Shown here one piece after another: positions 1 through 10,746 of a DNA stretch of 25,462 bases. The notes beneath the pieces are model-generated. The model saw nothing but the letters and a program-made list of their open reading frames with translations. It did no database searches and was not told the origin of the DNA. The stretch is from Nymphaea colorata (taxonomy: Eukaryota; Streptophyta; Magnoliopsida; Nymphaeales; Nymphaeaceae): positions 1 through 25,462 of the forward strand of contig NW_022205008.1 of NCBI RefSeq assembly GCF_008831285.2, in the 5' to 3' direction. Position 1 is the stretch's first letter. Every line of letters begins with the position of its first letter. A program made the position numbers and the translations under genes.

Positions 1-3000
1 GATCAAATAAGGGTCAAATAGTGTCTGTGGCAGGAAATGGCTTTTCCTCAATTAAGGATCCGAGGAATGTCATATACTATAATTGCACTGATGTAGCTAT
101 GGAGCTTCCGATTATATCCATCACACCTACCAATCTTACCTTCGAAATTCCAAGCAATCCTGAAGCCACCTGCAAGATCAACGTCACCATGGGATTAGGA
201 TTCCAAGTATTCAATTATGCTCAGAGTGCAGCCAATACTCCATCGATCGTCATCACTGATATTGGAAGCCTCACCTATAAGATTGTTGCTTCAAATACAA
301 AAAGCAAAGCTATCAAGTTCATCGTAGCTCGCTACCTTAACTCCAATGGAGGAATTACCTCATCTGTCTATCCCATGGACTGGATATCATCAGCTACAAA
401 TTAATATGTTGCTACACCTACAGGCTCCTATCTTCCTGCCGGCACTTTCTTGCTAGATGTTTCATTCGACACTTTGGGTTTCGCTGATTCAACAACTAAC
501 AGGTTCACTATTGCTCCAACGGCAATCAGCACAATCACTCCGACTCCAGCTACCGTCTCGTTTGGAGGACAGGGAACCTACACCCTCACTGCAGCTGGCT
601 TCATCACAAAGAGTATCTAAAACAACGAGGTTACTGTGTGCGGAATAAGAGCCAAGGTTCTTTCAGCAGATTCAAATGAATTAAAGTTCCAAATACCGCC
701 TTTTATCAATACGAATACTTACAGCTTATATGGTTTAGGTAAAGAGCATGTCTTGAACCCCTAAGGAATCATCATCAGTGATACTGCAACGAAGGTCAAC
801 TATGCCTTTGATAATAACATAAAGACTTTTTATGATTCCAATAGTTAAAATTGCTACCTCGGACTCGATTTCGGATCTGGTGCTCAAGGCTTTATCACTA
901 AGATTCGGTATATGCCAAACACTGCATGGATTCGTATGAGTAACTACTTGATGGAGCTGTATTTGAAGGCTCTAACGATAACACGAATTGGATCACTATC
1001 TTTAACGTTGATCCGCAGCTTGTCCAAACCGGTTGGAATGCATGGCTCCCAGCACCAGCAGCATCTGGAGCTTACATTTACCGCTATGTAAGATTTAGAC
1101 AAGACAACTCAGCATCAAAGACTAAATGCCAACTTGCAGAGATTGAAATATCAGGTATTGTCTTCTCAACTACATCTTTTAGCTTAACTCTACCTTGCCC
1201 TGTGAGCGTTAATTTGTTTGGAGCGACCCAAAACTTCCCAAATGCGATTACTTATTCTTCCACCTCGACATTTATTATCACAAGCATAACTCCTCCCTTC
1301 GGCCCAAGCACAGGAAATACTTAATTAACCCTTGCTGGCCAGAATTTCCTTACTACTCAATCCTTGATTTCGATCATCATCGACGGTATTGTTTGTGCTG
1401 TGACATCAGCAACTAGCACTTAGATCAAATGCACAACAGGAAAGAGAATAACCCCGCCTCCGTAGGGAAATAGCTTCATCGCAACTATGGATGGAAACGT
1501 AATCATCCTGGACTGCTAACCTTACTACTATATGGATCGGTGGAGTTCTACTGCCACTTGGGGAGGAGAAGTGCCTCCCAGGGATGGAGATACAGTTTAT
1601 GTTCCAGCTGGAATGACTCTTCTGGTGGATCAAAGCACACCCTTTATTAATGCTATTATTGTCGAGGGCGGAAAAATCGTCTTTTCCGATGAGACGGACA
1701 TGACTCTTGATGCCAATTATTTCATTTTGATCGGTGGAGAGTTTAGGGCGGGTTTACCTTCAGCTCCTTATCAGCACAAACTGACTATCACTTTGCATGG
1801 TGGATACTATGATAAGCAATTACCCTATTTCGGAAACAAAGTCTTAGGATGCATGAACTGCATCTTCAACATGCATGGTATAGTCCGTAATCCCACTTGG
1901 AGTCAAATAACCACCACTGTCAATCCTGGAGATAGTCAGCTTAACCTCCTCGATGTCGTCGATTGGAAGGTAGGTGAAAGCATCGCCATCGCAGCTACTG
2001 GCTACAACCACTTTGAGTCCGAATAAAGAGTTATAGTGGCAGTTTCTTCAGACAGGAAGACACTTACCGTTGACAATCCCTTCGTATATCGTCACTTCTC
2101 AGGCACTGAAAACTATGGTGGTAAGAACTTCGTCATGAATGCTGAGGTTGGTCTCCTCACAAGAAATATTGTGATTCAAGGTGATAACATGACTGACATT
2201 TATAATCATGGATCTCACCTAATTTTCATGGGAAAAGTAGCTAATGGATTAGATGCCACGCTCTCCTATACTTAAATTCGCAAGTGTGGACAGCCCAAGA
2301 TCATCGCCAGATACTGTTCCCATTTCCACATGGCAGGAGAAGTTCCCAACAGTTTTGTGCGAGGAATAGCCGTCCACCATTCTCACGCAAGAGTCTTGAC
2401 CATACACGGCACCCACCATCTGCTGGTGGAAAAGAACGTTGGATATTTGGTGGAGGGACACAACATCTTCATCGAGGATGGTATCGAAACCTACAACATC
2501 ATTCAAAACAACTTGATGATCAGCACAATTGCCTCTCAGACGATGCTCCAGAGCGACACATCTCCCGCCAGCTACTGGATCACCAATCCCCTCAACACCG
2601 TCATTAACAACCACGCTGCAGGAGGAGACTTCTACGGTTTCTGGTACGAAATAAAGGCTAATCCTGATGGTCCCAGCGCTACTCCAAGTGTCTGTCCTAC
2701 GGGTATGAGGTTAGGCCCTTCCAGCAACAACGTCGCTCACTCAAACAGACGGTTCGGTTTGAGAATCTTCAACTATGCTGCAAGAAAGTACCCTTGTCTA
2801 TCGGTAACTGATGAAAGTCTTATCAATCCTTTGATTTCAATCCTGCTTACGAGTCAGTATTCGACAATTATCTTCTGTGGAAGAATCATGAGAATGGCCT
2901 TTTGGGAGAACAGCTTGGATTCGTCACTGTAGAAAACTTCTTGATTATCGATAGTGGTGTTTCAGGCATGTAATTCTTTATAGCTAATGTTACCCTCCAG

Positions 3001-6000
3001 AACGTGACAGCAAAAAAGTCGGTTATTGTGGGCTATTCACAAGGTAATGCACCAGCTGACATGTCGGTTTTAGACAATGCACGCGGTTTAATCACTCCAA
3101 GGACAGATGGGTTCAGAGCAGACGATATCACCTTCGCCAATTTTGGTCCTAAAATGACACCTTTCCAATCATGTAGTAAGTGTGAGAGTATTTTATTCCA
3201 AGTAACGGGAGGAAAGACGTCTTTCTTTAAAAATATCAAATACAGTAACATCAACGGCAACTATATCTATTGGAATAATTGGAGAAGAGAAATCTTCATC
3301 GATGAAGATGGTACTATGACCCAACCTATCAGGACCCACCTAAGTCTTCCTTCTGGAAACTATGGAACAGTGACTCCTTTTTTCGACCATTTGAAAATCC
3401 CCAATCATTGTTATAATATAGTTCCATTATGGGATAATTCCACTTTTTGTGACTAAACCATCACTATTCGTTCTCTACTTTATACTAATGCTGATCCTTT
3501 CGAAGATTTCGTCGGGCAGACTATTCGAACCTACAAGCTAAACCAGTTTACTGATCCTGATGAGCCAACTACTTATGACATCCAACCGATGATCATCATT
3601 AAGAAGAGCCGCGATATTCCTGGCTCTTGGGCTTTCCCTTATGCAGTAGGCTATTCATATCACACACATTTTCAGTATGGTATCGATTTCCTTCATCTTT
3701 CACTTGCTCCTAGCCAATATTGGCTTGAAAACGAGGCCATTATAGTCAGATTTAACCATACAGACCAGAGAGAACTCTACAATATAAGTCATTACTTTGC
3801 TCAGAAAAAGCAAACACCTCTCATCACCCAAAGCACTGCTATGATCGATATCAATACTTGCAACAACGGAGACTACTATCATAACCAATCTGCTAGGCAT
3901 CTCTTCGTTTGTATCTCTGGGAGAAATAAGACTATCAGACAGTGGATTGATATTGTCGGTGTTAGATGCCTGAATTTCTGCCCTAAATCTAGTCCCTTCG
4001 GGCCGCGTGAAGCCTTCTCAAGAAAATGGTCAAATGCCACGCAATGGCCAAATGGAGTTTTGCCAAAGCGGGTGATAACGTTACCATACCTTACTAATGG
4101 AATCTTGTTCTTGATATGAACCCTCCAATCTTTTATTATGTGCTGATCAATGGTATCTTTACTTTGACATGATGGATTTAAGATTCGAAGCGCATATAAT
4201 TTGGGTACAGCAAGGAGCTATCTACATCGGTACTAAGGATAAGCCTCATCCTTACAAAGCAACCATCGTTCTTCATGGCAATAAAAATGATAATTTCTCA
4301 GTACTTGATGTAGATGCAAGCGGAAACAAGATGCTTGCTGTCACTGGAGCCCTCGAATTTTATGGAACTGTCCCAAGTGGTGTCTGGACTCGCCTCACTG
4401 CTATAGCTCCTGCAGGCTCCAACAAGATCACTGTCCATAACCTCACAGGATGGAATGTGGGTGATGAGATAGTGGTTGGAGCTACTTATTCAGGACAAGC
4501 TGAAGACGAAGTCTTCAAAATAGTTTCAATTACGGGAAGCACAATCACATTAAATGCGGCTCTAGTGTATGAACATTATGGAGACCCGAATCCGGTCAAA
4601 AACAGCTTCAATGGGACGATCGACATGAGAGCTGCAGTCGGCTTGCTCACCAGAAACATCAAAATTACCAGAGGGCCTGACCCCGATAACTGGGGATGCA
4701 GAGTGCAGGTCTACTCTTATGTCATGTAATTCATAAATGCCTCTCAGCCTGCAACAGCTGTTAATGGATATGTGATCTTTGATGGAGTTGAATTAGATGG
4801 TTGTGGGCAATATGGATCGAGCAATGCTGGCATTCGTATCTAAAAACTGGGAACAATTATACCCAACTAAAATCCTACGATTGTTACTCGTTCATCGATA
4901 AGAAATTGTAATGGTATGTGTACTTATATCACCGATTCGACGAATATCACCTTCGATAACAACGTTTTCCACCTCGGGAGAAGATATCTTGTAATTGTCT
5001 TCAAGGTGAAGCATTATACTTTCATAAATAATGCTTTACTAGGACTAAGGATTCGACCATAGGTGGCTGCACAGGGTGCAGGAACAGGACTTGCTCCCAA
5101 TAACGCAGCATATAAGCAATACTAGCCGGTTGATGATGTTGATAATATAACTGTTACGAACAATCTGGTCCAAGGCTCAGAAGATGTAGGTTTTGTGTTT
5201 CCTTTCACTCCCTGCTCAAAGATTAGTACTTACCGCTTCAAAGGAAATACTGCTGGCTCATCTTTTGCTGCATTCGTTGTCAACGTTTATCCAGGACAGT
5301 TGTGTATTGCTGCATCTGGCTTTTCAGGATATGCAAGCTATATCGGTTTTATGGCTAATCCTCCAGGGGTGCTTATAGAGGTTCAATATTATAACATGTT
5401 CTTCACAGATAATCAAAGAGGATTCACTTTGAGGTTCGCTCATGAGATCGATGATAACACAATAAAACTCAGTGATTCATATTTCATGGGATATTCCAGA
5501 CCCAACTGTCCTTCTTGTTACTCAGCTAAAAAACTTAGCTATTGCTATAGTGGTTATGCTATCCGTATGTTCACAGCAACACTTACGGGTGAAACTTTCC
5601 CATTCAACAAAAACATCAGCGGCTTCGACGTAATTTGCACTCAGCAGGCTTTTGACGCCAAAGCTTTCCTGACCAATGTTACCTTCTAGAACTATAAATT
5701 CGGAGCAAACGCAGCTGTTCCTTATTGCACTGGCATGAATGTCTTCAGGAAACATGACTTGGCATCTGATGCAACCGCAGTACACAATCTCTACAAATCT
5801 CCATGCATCAACTGTGACTTGTCAGCTCTTGTCTATTTCTCGCCTCCAAATCCCGATTGGGCTGGCTGGGAAGGAGGCTGTGGTGAGTTTGAATGTACTG
5901 GCTCAATCAACTATTTTATTCATGATCATGACGGGTATTTTACGAGGGAAGTTAATAACAACACACTTCAGCCAACTCAGCTCATGGCCAACAATCAGCC

Positions 6001-9000
6001 GATTGGTGGAAACGAAACAGCCTGTCAAAAAATAAACGACTGGAATGGATACTGGTGCAAATTCGAAGAGCTTGCCTTGTTGGAATACCAGTCGATTGCT
6101 GCTGACTTCAATAAGCGCATGGTCTGGCCGCTTTATCTCAAATACGATGGTGGTTTGTGGACATCTGTCACCAATGCTTGGAGATAGTGGGTTTGGATCG
6201 CTCCTCGTGATCCTGCAGAGCTGAGACTAGCTCGTTTCTGGTCAGTATTAAGGATAAACAAAGTCTATAACATGACTTACGGTTCCCAACCTCCATCAGA
6301 CTCTGTTTATCAGATTCAAAAGCGCCAGCTTCCCACTGGTAATTCAAATGATTGGCTCATCATAAGGATCTACTTCCCAGTTCCTAATGTTGTGGTTGTA
6401 AGAGCCACCAATACTTCAGGAGAGAATATTATGGTGGATGGGTTCCAACAGATAAACGGCACATATCCAGATCTAAAGCAATATACAGGTGTCTGTGGTG
6501 CAAACTATTATCAGTTCGAAACAAATGTCATACACTTTGTTGTAAATGGTAAAAATAACTGCAAAGTAAGGTTAACTCTTTCGAGCTATGTTCAGTTGAC
6601 ACTTCGCTTCCAAATTTCAATGACTTCTTTTTATTCTAACAACGGTCCCACCAGTGTCCTCACCAACATCATAGCCTTCCTCAATATCGATCCCTCACAG
6701 ATCAAAATTGTGGGCATCAACCCAGGATCGACCATTGTTAGATTGAATATCTTGCCTCCATCAATTAACAATCCCGTCAACATTTCGAGTAACAGCTCTG
6801 ACAATAGCACTAGTTTCTTTGTTAATGATTAAAGGGACTCAGTGAAAGACAGCAATGACCTAAACTCTATAAACAATAAGGTGATGGCTGGCTTGAAGAC
6901 AAACACTCTAGATTTCGGATTTAGTGTCCTCAACGTTTCGACCACCATCAAGATTATCTCAACTGAAAATACGCCCGTCACTATTTGTCCCAAGAGCTTT
7001 TTGTACAACTAAACATCCAAAATTTGCTACTGCGACACAGCTTACATATAAATCAATAGTACATGCACTTCCTGCGAAACTGTTCCTTATGCTCTCAACG
7101 CTACTGACCCAAACAACACTCGTCGCTGCCTCTGTAAACCAACCTTTATATGGTCTGATGCTCTAAAAAGTTGTGTTTGCCCTGGGCCGAGGTTCATCGT
7201 CGACGAGATACTAAATGCTTTGATTGCAGAACCATCGGCGCCAATGGAACAGGAGCTGTCGATGCCAACAAAACGAATGCATGTAGGTGCAATCCCTCCT
7301 ACCAGTTCTTCCCTAACAACAACACATGTATCTGCCCTGATTTCTTCTCCTTTATCGACAGCAAGAAGGCATGCAACGGATGCAGCAAATTTGGAAACGG
7401 AACCGGAAAGGTATCAAGCGTATCGAGAAACTGCGAATGCCTTCCTACTTTAACTATAACTCAACAGCTCGTAGGTGTCTCTGTCCGGCTAGATTTTTTG
7501 TCTCACTGAACAATACCTGCGTGCAGTGTATCAATAACGCTTGCAATTGCCCATCAGGACAGGTTTTAAGGCTTCCAAGATGGCTTGCGGGTGTCCTTTT
7601 GAACCATCAGCCTACACTGCTGGAACTTGCATCAGTTGCAACTCATCGAATATGACTGGCAACGTCTCTACCAACGGCAGTCAGTGCATCTGCCTCCAAG
7701 CTTTGTCTGGAGGGATAGGATGTGCCAATGTCCTGACAAGGCATCAATCGTATTAAACTCAACTTGCTTCAGTTGTAGTGGAACGTCAGGCAACAAATCA
7801 GGAAAGGGAGTGGTCTCAGGTAACGAGTGCAGCTGCAAGGATCAGTACACTTGGATTCCCTAGTTAAGGACATGTATCTGTGGCGTTAATTCCATGTTTG
7901 TGAATGGGACATGTTACCAATGCAGCAATTTGCAAACACTGTGGCTTCAACTAATAGCCAGCTCCTTCATGTATATGCGCAAATAATCTTGTTTTCGATA
8001 CCAACAGATTTGTATGTTTCTGCACAGGCAATAACTCCATCATACGGCAACAGACGTGTGTGGACTGTACTTCATCAGCGATCATGGGTGTCAGAAGGAC
8101 AAATACTACCACATGCACATGTCTTCATCGCTCAACCTAGTGTGGAGCTCTAGCACCCAGACCTGTATATGTAACACTGGATTCATTATAAACGGAACAA
8201 GGTGCGTGAGGTGCAGCAACATCACCTTCTCAACAGCCACCTCAGTATCAGGAATAGCATGCACTTGCAGCCCTACTTCATATGGATAGCTACAAGCCTG
8301 ACGTGTGGGTGTGATTCCAACAGTGTCTTGAGCCCCATAGTGTCTGGAAAGCAGACATGCATCAACTGTGATGTCTTCGTAGGCTCTGACGGCATTGATC
8401 CTTTAGACTCCACTAAGTGCCATGTGTGGGAAGCCTTGTTTGGGACTCTCTAAAGAAGGTCTGCTTATGCTCAGTAGGCAACTCAACTAATTCGCTCGGA
8501 TAACCAGCAAGCTCCACTAGGACAACAACTCCACAAGCTCCACTAGGACAACAAACTCACAAGCTCACTAGGACAACAAACTCCACAAGCTCATCGACTG
8601 TGCAAGCGATCATCGGGCCCGACGCCACCTGCATCCTCTGCAACAACGCCACCGATCCCAACATCGTCAATCCGCCTGTCGATGCCTACAACTGTAAGTG
8701 TGCGGATCCCTTCATCTGGGACAACCTCCAGAGGAAATGCGTCAGATGCAGCAGCATCCCCAACGGCGATTCCAAAAAGAAGGGTAATTAACTCATTTGC
8801 AACTGCAAGACCGGTTTCTACTTCGACGTGTACACCAACCAGTGCGTGAGACTCCCAGGACCGATGTTCGGCCACCAACATCACTAACTGTCTCAACTGC
8901 ACCCTCATTCCCCACATTGACCCGGTTCAGGCCCATCCCACTAGAAATGACAGAGTACCTCAGCGCGAAGGATAACAGCTTAATAAATGCCAGTACTCAT

Positions 9001-9103
9001 CTATTTCATCGACGATCAACAAGTACAAGAACTATCAGTGTTCTGTGCTGGAGGCTACTACTGGGAGCCAACCAGGAAGAGATGCTTCATGGTCTTCAGG
9101 TGA
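1..9103 (+). CDS. Fibrocystin-L (PKHD1L1)-like giant surface protein, copy A, 5' end outside window
   Basis: About 3,030 residues are visible. The order is IPT/TIG repeats, a discoidin-like module, a further TIG, G8 domain 1, PbH1 (parallel beta-helix) repeats, G8 domain 2, more PbH1, a conserved globular region and a cysteine-rich C-terminus. The order TIG-G8-PbH1-G8-PbH1 is diagnostic of the PKHD1/PKHD1L1 family, whose vertebrate members are large secreted or single-pass surface proteins. Many in-frame TAA/TAG codons are read through. The TGA at 9101-9103, right after the motif CFMVFR, matches the end of copy B. Relative to copy B the frame breaks by single-base losses near 951, 2832, 4067, 4165, 7206, 7452 and 7566, with more up to 8600. 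Long clean stretches (about 4169-7200) show it is or recently was coding. An alternative C-terminus, spliced into the downstream frame at 9211, cannot be excluded. Family assignment is secure; exact role is not known. Confidence 0.85.
3..1530 (+). other. Copy A: IPT/TIG repeats flanking a discoidin (F5/8C)-like module
   Basis: Two immunoglobulin-like TIG units are read at about 3-330 (GQIVSVAGNGF start, FEIPSNP core) and 510-760 (ISTITPTPATVSFGGQG start). They are followed at about 850-1175 by a module with DFGSGAQGFITKIRY, FEGSNDN and YRYVRFRQDN. That pattern is typical of F5/8 type C / galactose-binding-like domains, in which a beta-sandwich binds glycans or lipids. A third TIG (about 1280-1510, ITSITPPFGPSTGNT) leads straight into the first G8 domain. 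One base is missing at about 951 compared with copy B, where the same site reads NYFDGAVFEGS. TIG and G8 assignments are firm; the F5/8C call rests on the pattern only. Confidence 0.7.
1532..2800 (+). other. Copy A: G8 domain 1 and first parallel beta-helix block
   Basis: The G8 domain begins with WSSTATWGGEVPPRDGD and continues with VYVPAGMTLLVD, the classic G8 signature of conserved glycines and a W-x(n)-P-x-x-GD motif; it runs to about 1800. Next come a GDxxLxLLDVVDWKVGE stretch and right-handed beta-helix repeats (about 2120-2760) with the family-specific core HHSHARVLTIHGTHHLL, EDGIETYNII and NNHAAGGDFYGFWYE. In PKHD1L1, TMEM2 and CEMIP, G8 and PbH1 regions lie in extracellular segments, some of which bind or degrade hyaluronan. 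No such activity is claimed here. The stretch is open throughout except for one lost base near 2832. Confidence 0.85.
3985..5700 (+). other. Copy A: G8 domain 2 and second parallel beta-helix block
   Basis: The second G8 domain starts at about 4015 with RKWSNATQWPNG, followed across a frame break by GDNVTIPY and VLDMNPP, and it ends near 4300 (KPHPYKATIVLHG). PbH1 repeats follow to about 5700. They include the repeated GLLTRNIKITRG, IRNCNG...ITFDNNVFH and YYNMFFTDNQRGFTLRF motifs. Two single-base losses (about 4067 and 4165) split the G8 domain in this sequence; copy B reads straight through the same points. From 4169 to beyond 5700 the frame is open in the TGA-only code. Confidence 0.8.
6150..6960 (+). 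other. Copy A: conserved C-terminal globular region (SEA-like candidate)
   Basis: This region links the second beta-helix block to the cysteine-rich stalk. It contains NDWLIIRIYFPVPNVVVVRA, then FYSNNGPTSVLTNIIAFLNI and DPSQIKIVGINPGSTIV. A short alpha/beta pattern of the type 'LxIDPSQIKIVGIxPGST' is found near the C-terminus of many PKHD1L1-like proteins and resembles SEA-type folds; that fold is my inference. The end is rich in Asn and Ser with N-x-S/T sequons (NISSNSSDNST), consistent with an extracellular glycosylated linker. Copy B matches it closely at about 20740-21480, but with several lost bases. Confidence 0.55.
6960..9100 (+). other. Copy A: cysteine-rich, N-glycosylation-rich C-terminal stalk
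   Basis: It carries repeats of the form C-x-C...C-x-x-C, as in CYCDTAYI..STCTSCETV, CICPDFFSFIDSKKACNGC, CISCNSSNMTGNVSTNGSQC and CKCADPFIWDNLQRKCVRC. This resembles the growth-factor-receptor/TNFR-like cysteine repeats common in ciliate surface proteins. Sequons (NxS/T) are frequent. The region is far more broken by single-base losses than the rest of copy A, roughly one per 100-250 bases between 7200 and 8600, so no continuous frame exists in this sequence. The order of the modules is nevertheless the same as in copy B. It ends YYWEPTRKRCFMVFR without a membrane segment. Confidence 0.7.
8508..8593 (+). repeat. Three-unit tandem repeat (27-bp consensus, each unit now 26 bp) plus partial fourth
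   Basis: Units at 8508-8533, 8534-8559 and 8560-8585 each begin CAAGCTC and contain ACTAGGACAACAA; a partial unit follows. Each unit is 26 bp but lacks a different base relative to a 27-bp consensus: one A in the AACAAACT stretch of unit 1, one C near the end of unit 2, and one C of GCTCCACT in unit 3. A 27-bp unit would be nine codons rich in Ser and Thr, forming a low-complexity linker between two cysteine modules. Copy B has no expansion at the matching place (about 23030-23070). Confidence 0.85.
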
Positions 9104-9123
9104 TTTGTTCTCATCATAATCAT
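9101..9123 (+). repeat. 3' edge of tandem duplication shared with 23578-23600
   Basis: The stop codon and the next 20 bases are the same in both copies apart from one base (A in copy A and T in copy B, inside TCATCAtAATCAT / TCATCAtTATCAT). Similarity then ends abruptly. The first bases after the last coding AG are GTGATTTG, which also looks like a splice donor. Conservation could therefore reflect either the duplication boundary or a retained intron start. Confidence 0.7.
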
Positions 9124-9190
9124 TAATAAGCTTTATTGTAATAGATATTAATTATATGATGATTATCTATTCACGCTAGTGTGATTTTGA

Positions 9191-9757
9191 ATGATTTTCT
9201 GGGCCTTTAGTTTTATTATTAAGCGAATCCTATTTAGTCTTTAATAAACGAAAGAAACTATTTGGCAATCGAAATATCTGCTTGTTTATTTGCTCTTAAG
9301 TCTGGAACTCTAACTCATTCTTATATTTGTACCCTTTAAAAAGTAATCTGTATACAGTGTATTGGCAAAGAAGTAATTGTCTTTACTGTTATATTTTTCC
9401 AAAGTCCTTTTGAAGAGTAGATTCGAAGGCACAAGTTATCGGGAGCTTTTGGACTAAGATAAGTGCTGCCACGACAGGAGGGGTGAGAGTATCATAGATC
9501 AATCAAGCAAGGAACTTATAAAAAGCTTTGGTATTGTATTTACTTTTATCGGTAAAGCTTTGATAATCATTGCTTTGCCTCAGAAGACGATTCAAGCAGT
9601 TGATTATGAGACAGTTTACAATAAAGCGATATCAGTGTGGTGTAGATGTTGGCTATCAGGAAGGCATCAGAATGATCTTGTTGAATAATCGATTGACATT
9701 TATGCGTTTATTTGGGCCTAGCTCAATTCGCTGGAAGCGCCCACCTTGTCTCAGTGA
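9191..9757 (+). CDS. Unrecognised open frame with hydrophobic segments between the two giant genes
   Basis: Read with TGA as the only stop, an ATG directly after an in-frame TGA opens a 188-residue frame. It starts MIFWAFSFIIKRI and has hydrophobic stretches (YLLVYLLLSLELELILIFVPF except for its charged positions; FGIVFTFIGKALIIIALP) and a charged middle (SYRELLDEDKCCHDRRGES). Six in-frame TAA/TAG codons lie in its first 100 codons. It ends at a TGA (9755-9757) that overlaps a GTGAGT donor-like sequence. No family was recognised. It could be a small membrane protein, the last exons of copy A (GTGATTTG at 9100 spliced to the AG ending at 9210 stays in this frame), or chance, because a TGA-only code makes long random frames common. 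Confidence 0.3.
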
Positions 9758-9790
9758 GTATTTAACGCCAGTCAAGAAACTTCCTATTGA

Positions 9791-10324
9791 GTCTTCCATC
9801 ATTTTTCACCGAAACGCTCACCAAATTTTCGCATTCTTATACGATACGACTTTCCCTTGAGCAGCTGCAAGGTTCAACTATCATCAGAGCGTAGTGATCG
9901 TCCCAAGAGAATCATTGATCCATCGTATCTTCCTTTTTTCTTTAATATTTTTATAAAAAACCAACCAGGATAATTATTTCGATTATCAGAAGCTACAGAA
10001 GTGTCTAACCTCTCTTCATTGAGCTGGATATTCACCACAGTGATGCTAGATGCATTTATGATTTTGCTTTTTCCCTTCATTTATTATCAGCTGGCACATA
10101 AAGCGCCTTTAGAGAGAGGATTTGGTCTAGGGAGAAAGCTAAATACCAAGGTTTAATTATTATTTAATATAAAGTTATTCTCTAATAAAAAGTCTTGCTT
10201 TGGTGATGAGAAAGCGTCCTATTTTCCCTTACGATTTTTGAAGAAAAAAATAAATAAATTAGCAAATAATCTTCAAATCTGCTAGGCTTATAGTTCACAT
10301 GAAGTAAAGGATTCAAGATCATGA
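9791..10324 (+). other. Second open frame in the spacer, with one convincing membrane helix
   Basis: This frame is in the same phase as the 9191-9757 frame, separated from it only by TGA codons at 9755 and 9788. It encodes SERSDRPKRIIDPSYLPFFF near 9885-9945. A strong hydrophobic segment at about 10022-10090 (WIFTTVMLDAFMILLFPFIY) is followed by a basic tail (GFGLGRKLNTK). An intron from GTGAGT at 9754 to the AG ending at 9864 (111 nt) would remove both TGA codons and join the two frames. The part after about 10150 is AT-rich and looks non-coding. Speculative. Confidence 0.2.
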
Positions 10325-10746
10325 TGTAGAAACGATATATTTTTAACTATATGTGGGCCGAATTATAGAATTAAAATTAAAGCTTTACATCAATAAAATG
10401 CAATATTATATTGGATTAAAAGATAATTTTTAGAAGCTTAGAAATTATTCTCAACCAAAACATCATGGAAAAAATCTAAAGCTCCAAATAGTTTCCGGCT
10501 TGTCCCTCTTACAACCCCCTTGCATTACATTTTAATTTCGAAAGTTAATCGTTGATAATTATATTAAGGAAGATGTTTTTTGAAATCTTATAGCACTAAA
10601 TAAGTAAGATTAGCTTGCGTTCGTAAGATCCGCTGATTTCGATGAAGAACCATCCAGAAAGTTAGCCTTTTATAACAAACTCTTCGTTTTTTAGCATCAA
10701 TGCGTTAAGTCCATTTCCAGATTTACGGTGATTATAATAAAAATAA
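10325..10746. other. AT-rich upstream region of copy B
   Basis: No coding similarity or RNA gene was seen. The stretch is clearly more AT-rich than the flanking genes and ends in the A-rich ATTATAATAAAAATAA immediately before the ATG of copy B. It presumably contains the copy B promoter and 5' leader, but no specific element can be named. Confidence 0.4.

Noticed and set aside
2249-2614. 121-codon - strand frame inside copy A (and a similar one at 16886-17176 in copy B)
   Set aside because: Antisense shadow of the conserved beta-helix block. It recurs in both copies only because the + strand protein is conserved.
8508-8593. CRISPR-like array
   Set aside because: Units are directly adjacent with no spacers, code for a Ser/Thr linker, and lie in a eukaryotic gene.
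1-9103. Many separate short genes under the standard genetic code
   Set aside because: Adjacent fragments are joined by in-frame TAA/TAG codons, match one family in order, and align end to end with copy B.
9874-10080. 68-codon - strand frame in the spacer
   Set aside because: No family resemblance, no upstream continuation, and the opposite strand gives the better membrane-helix frame; neither is strong.
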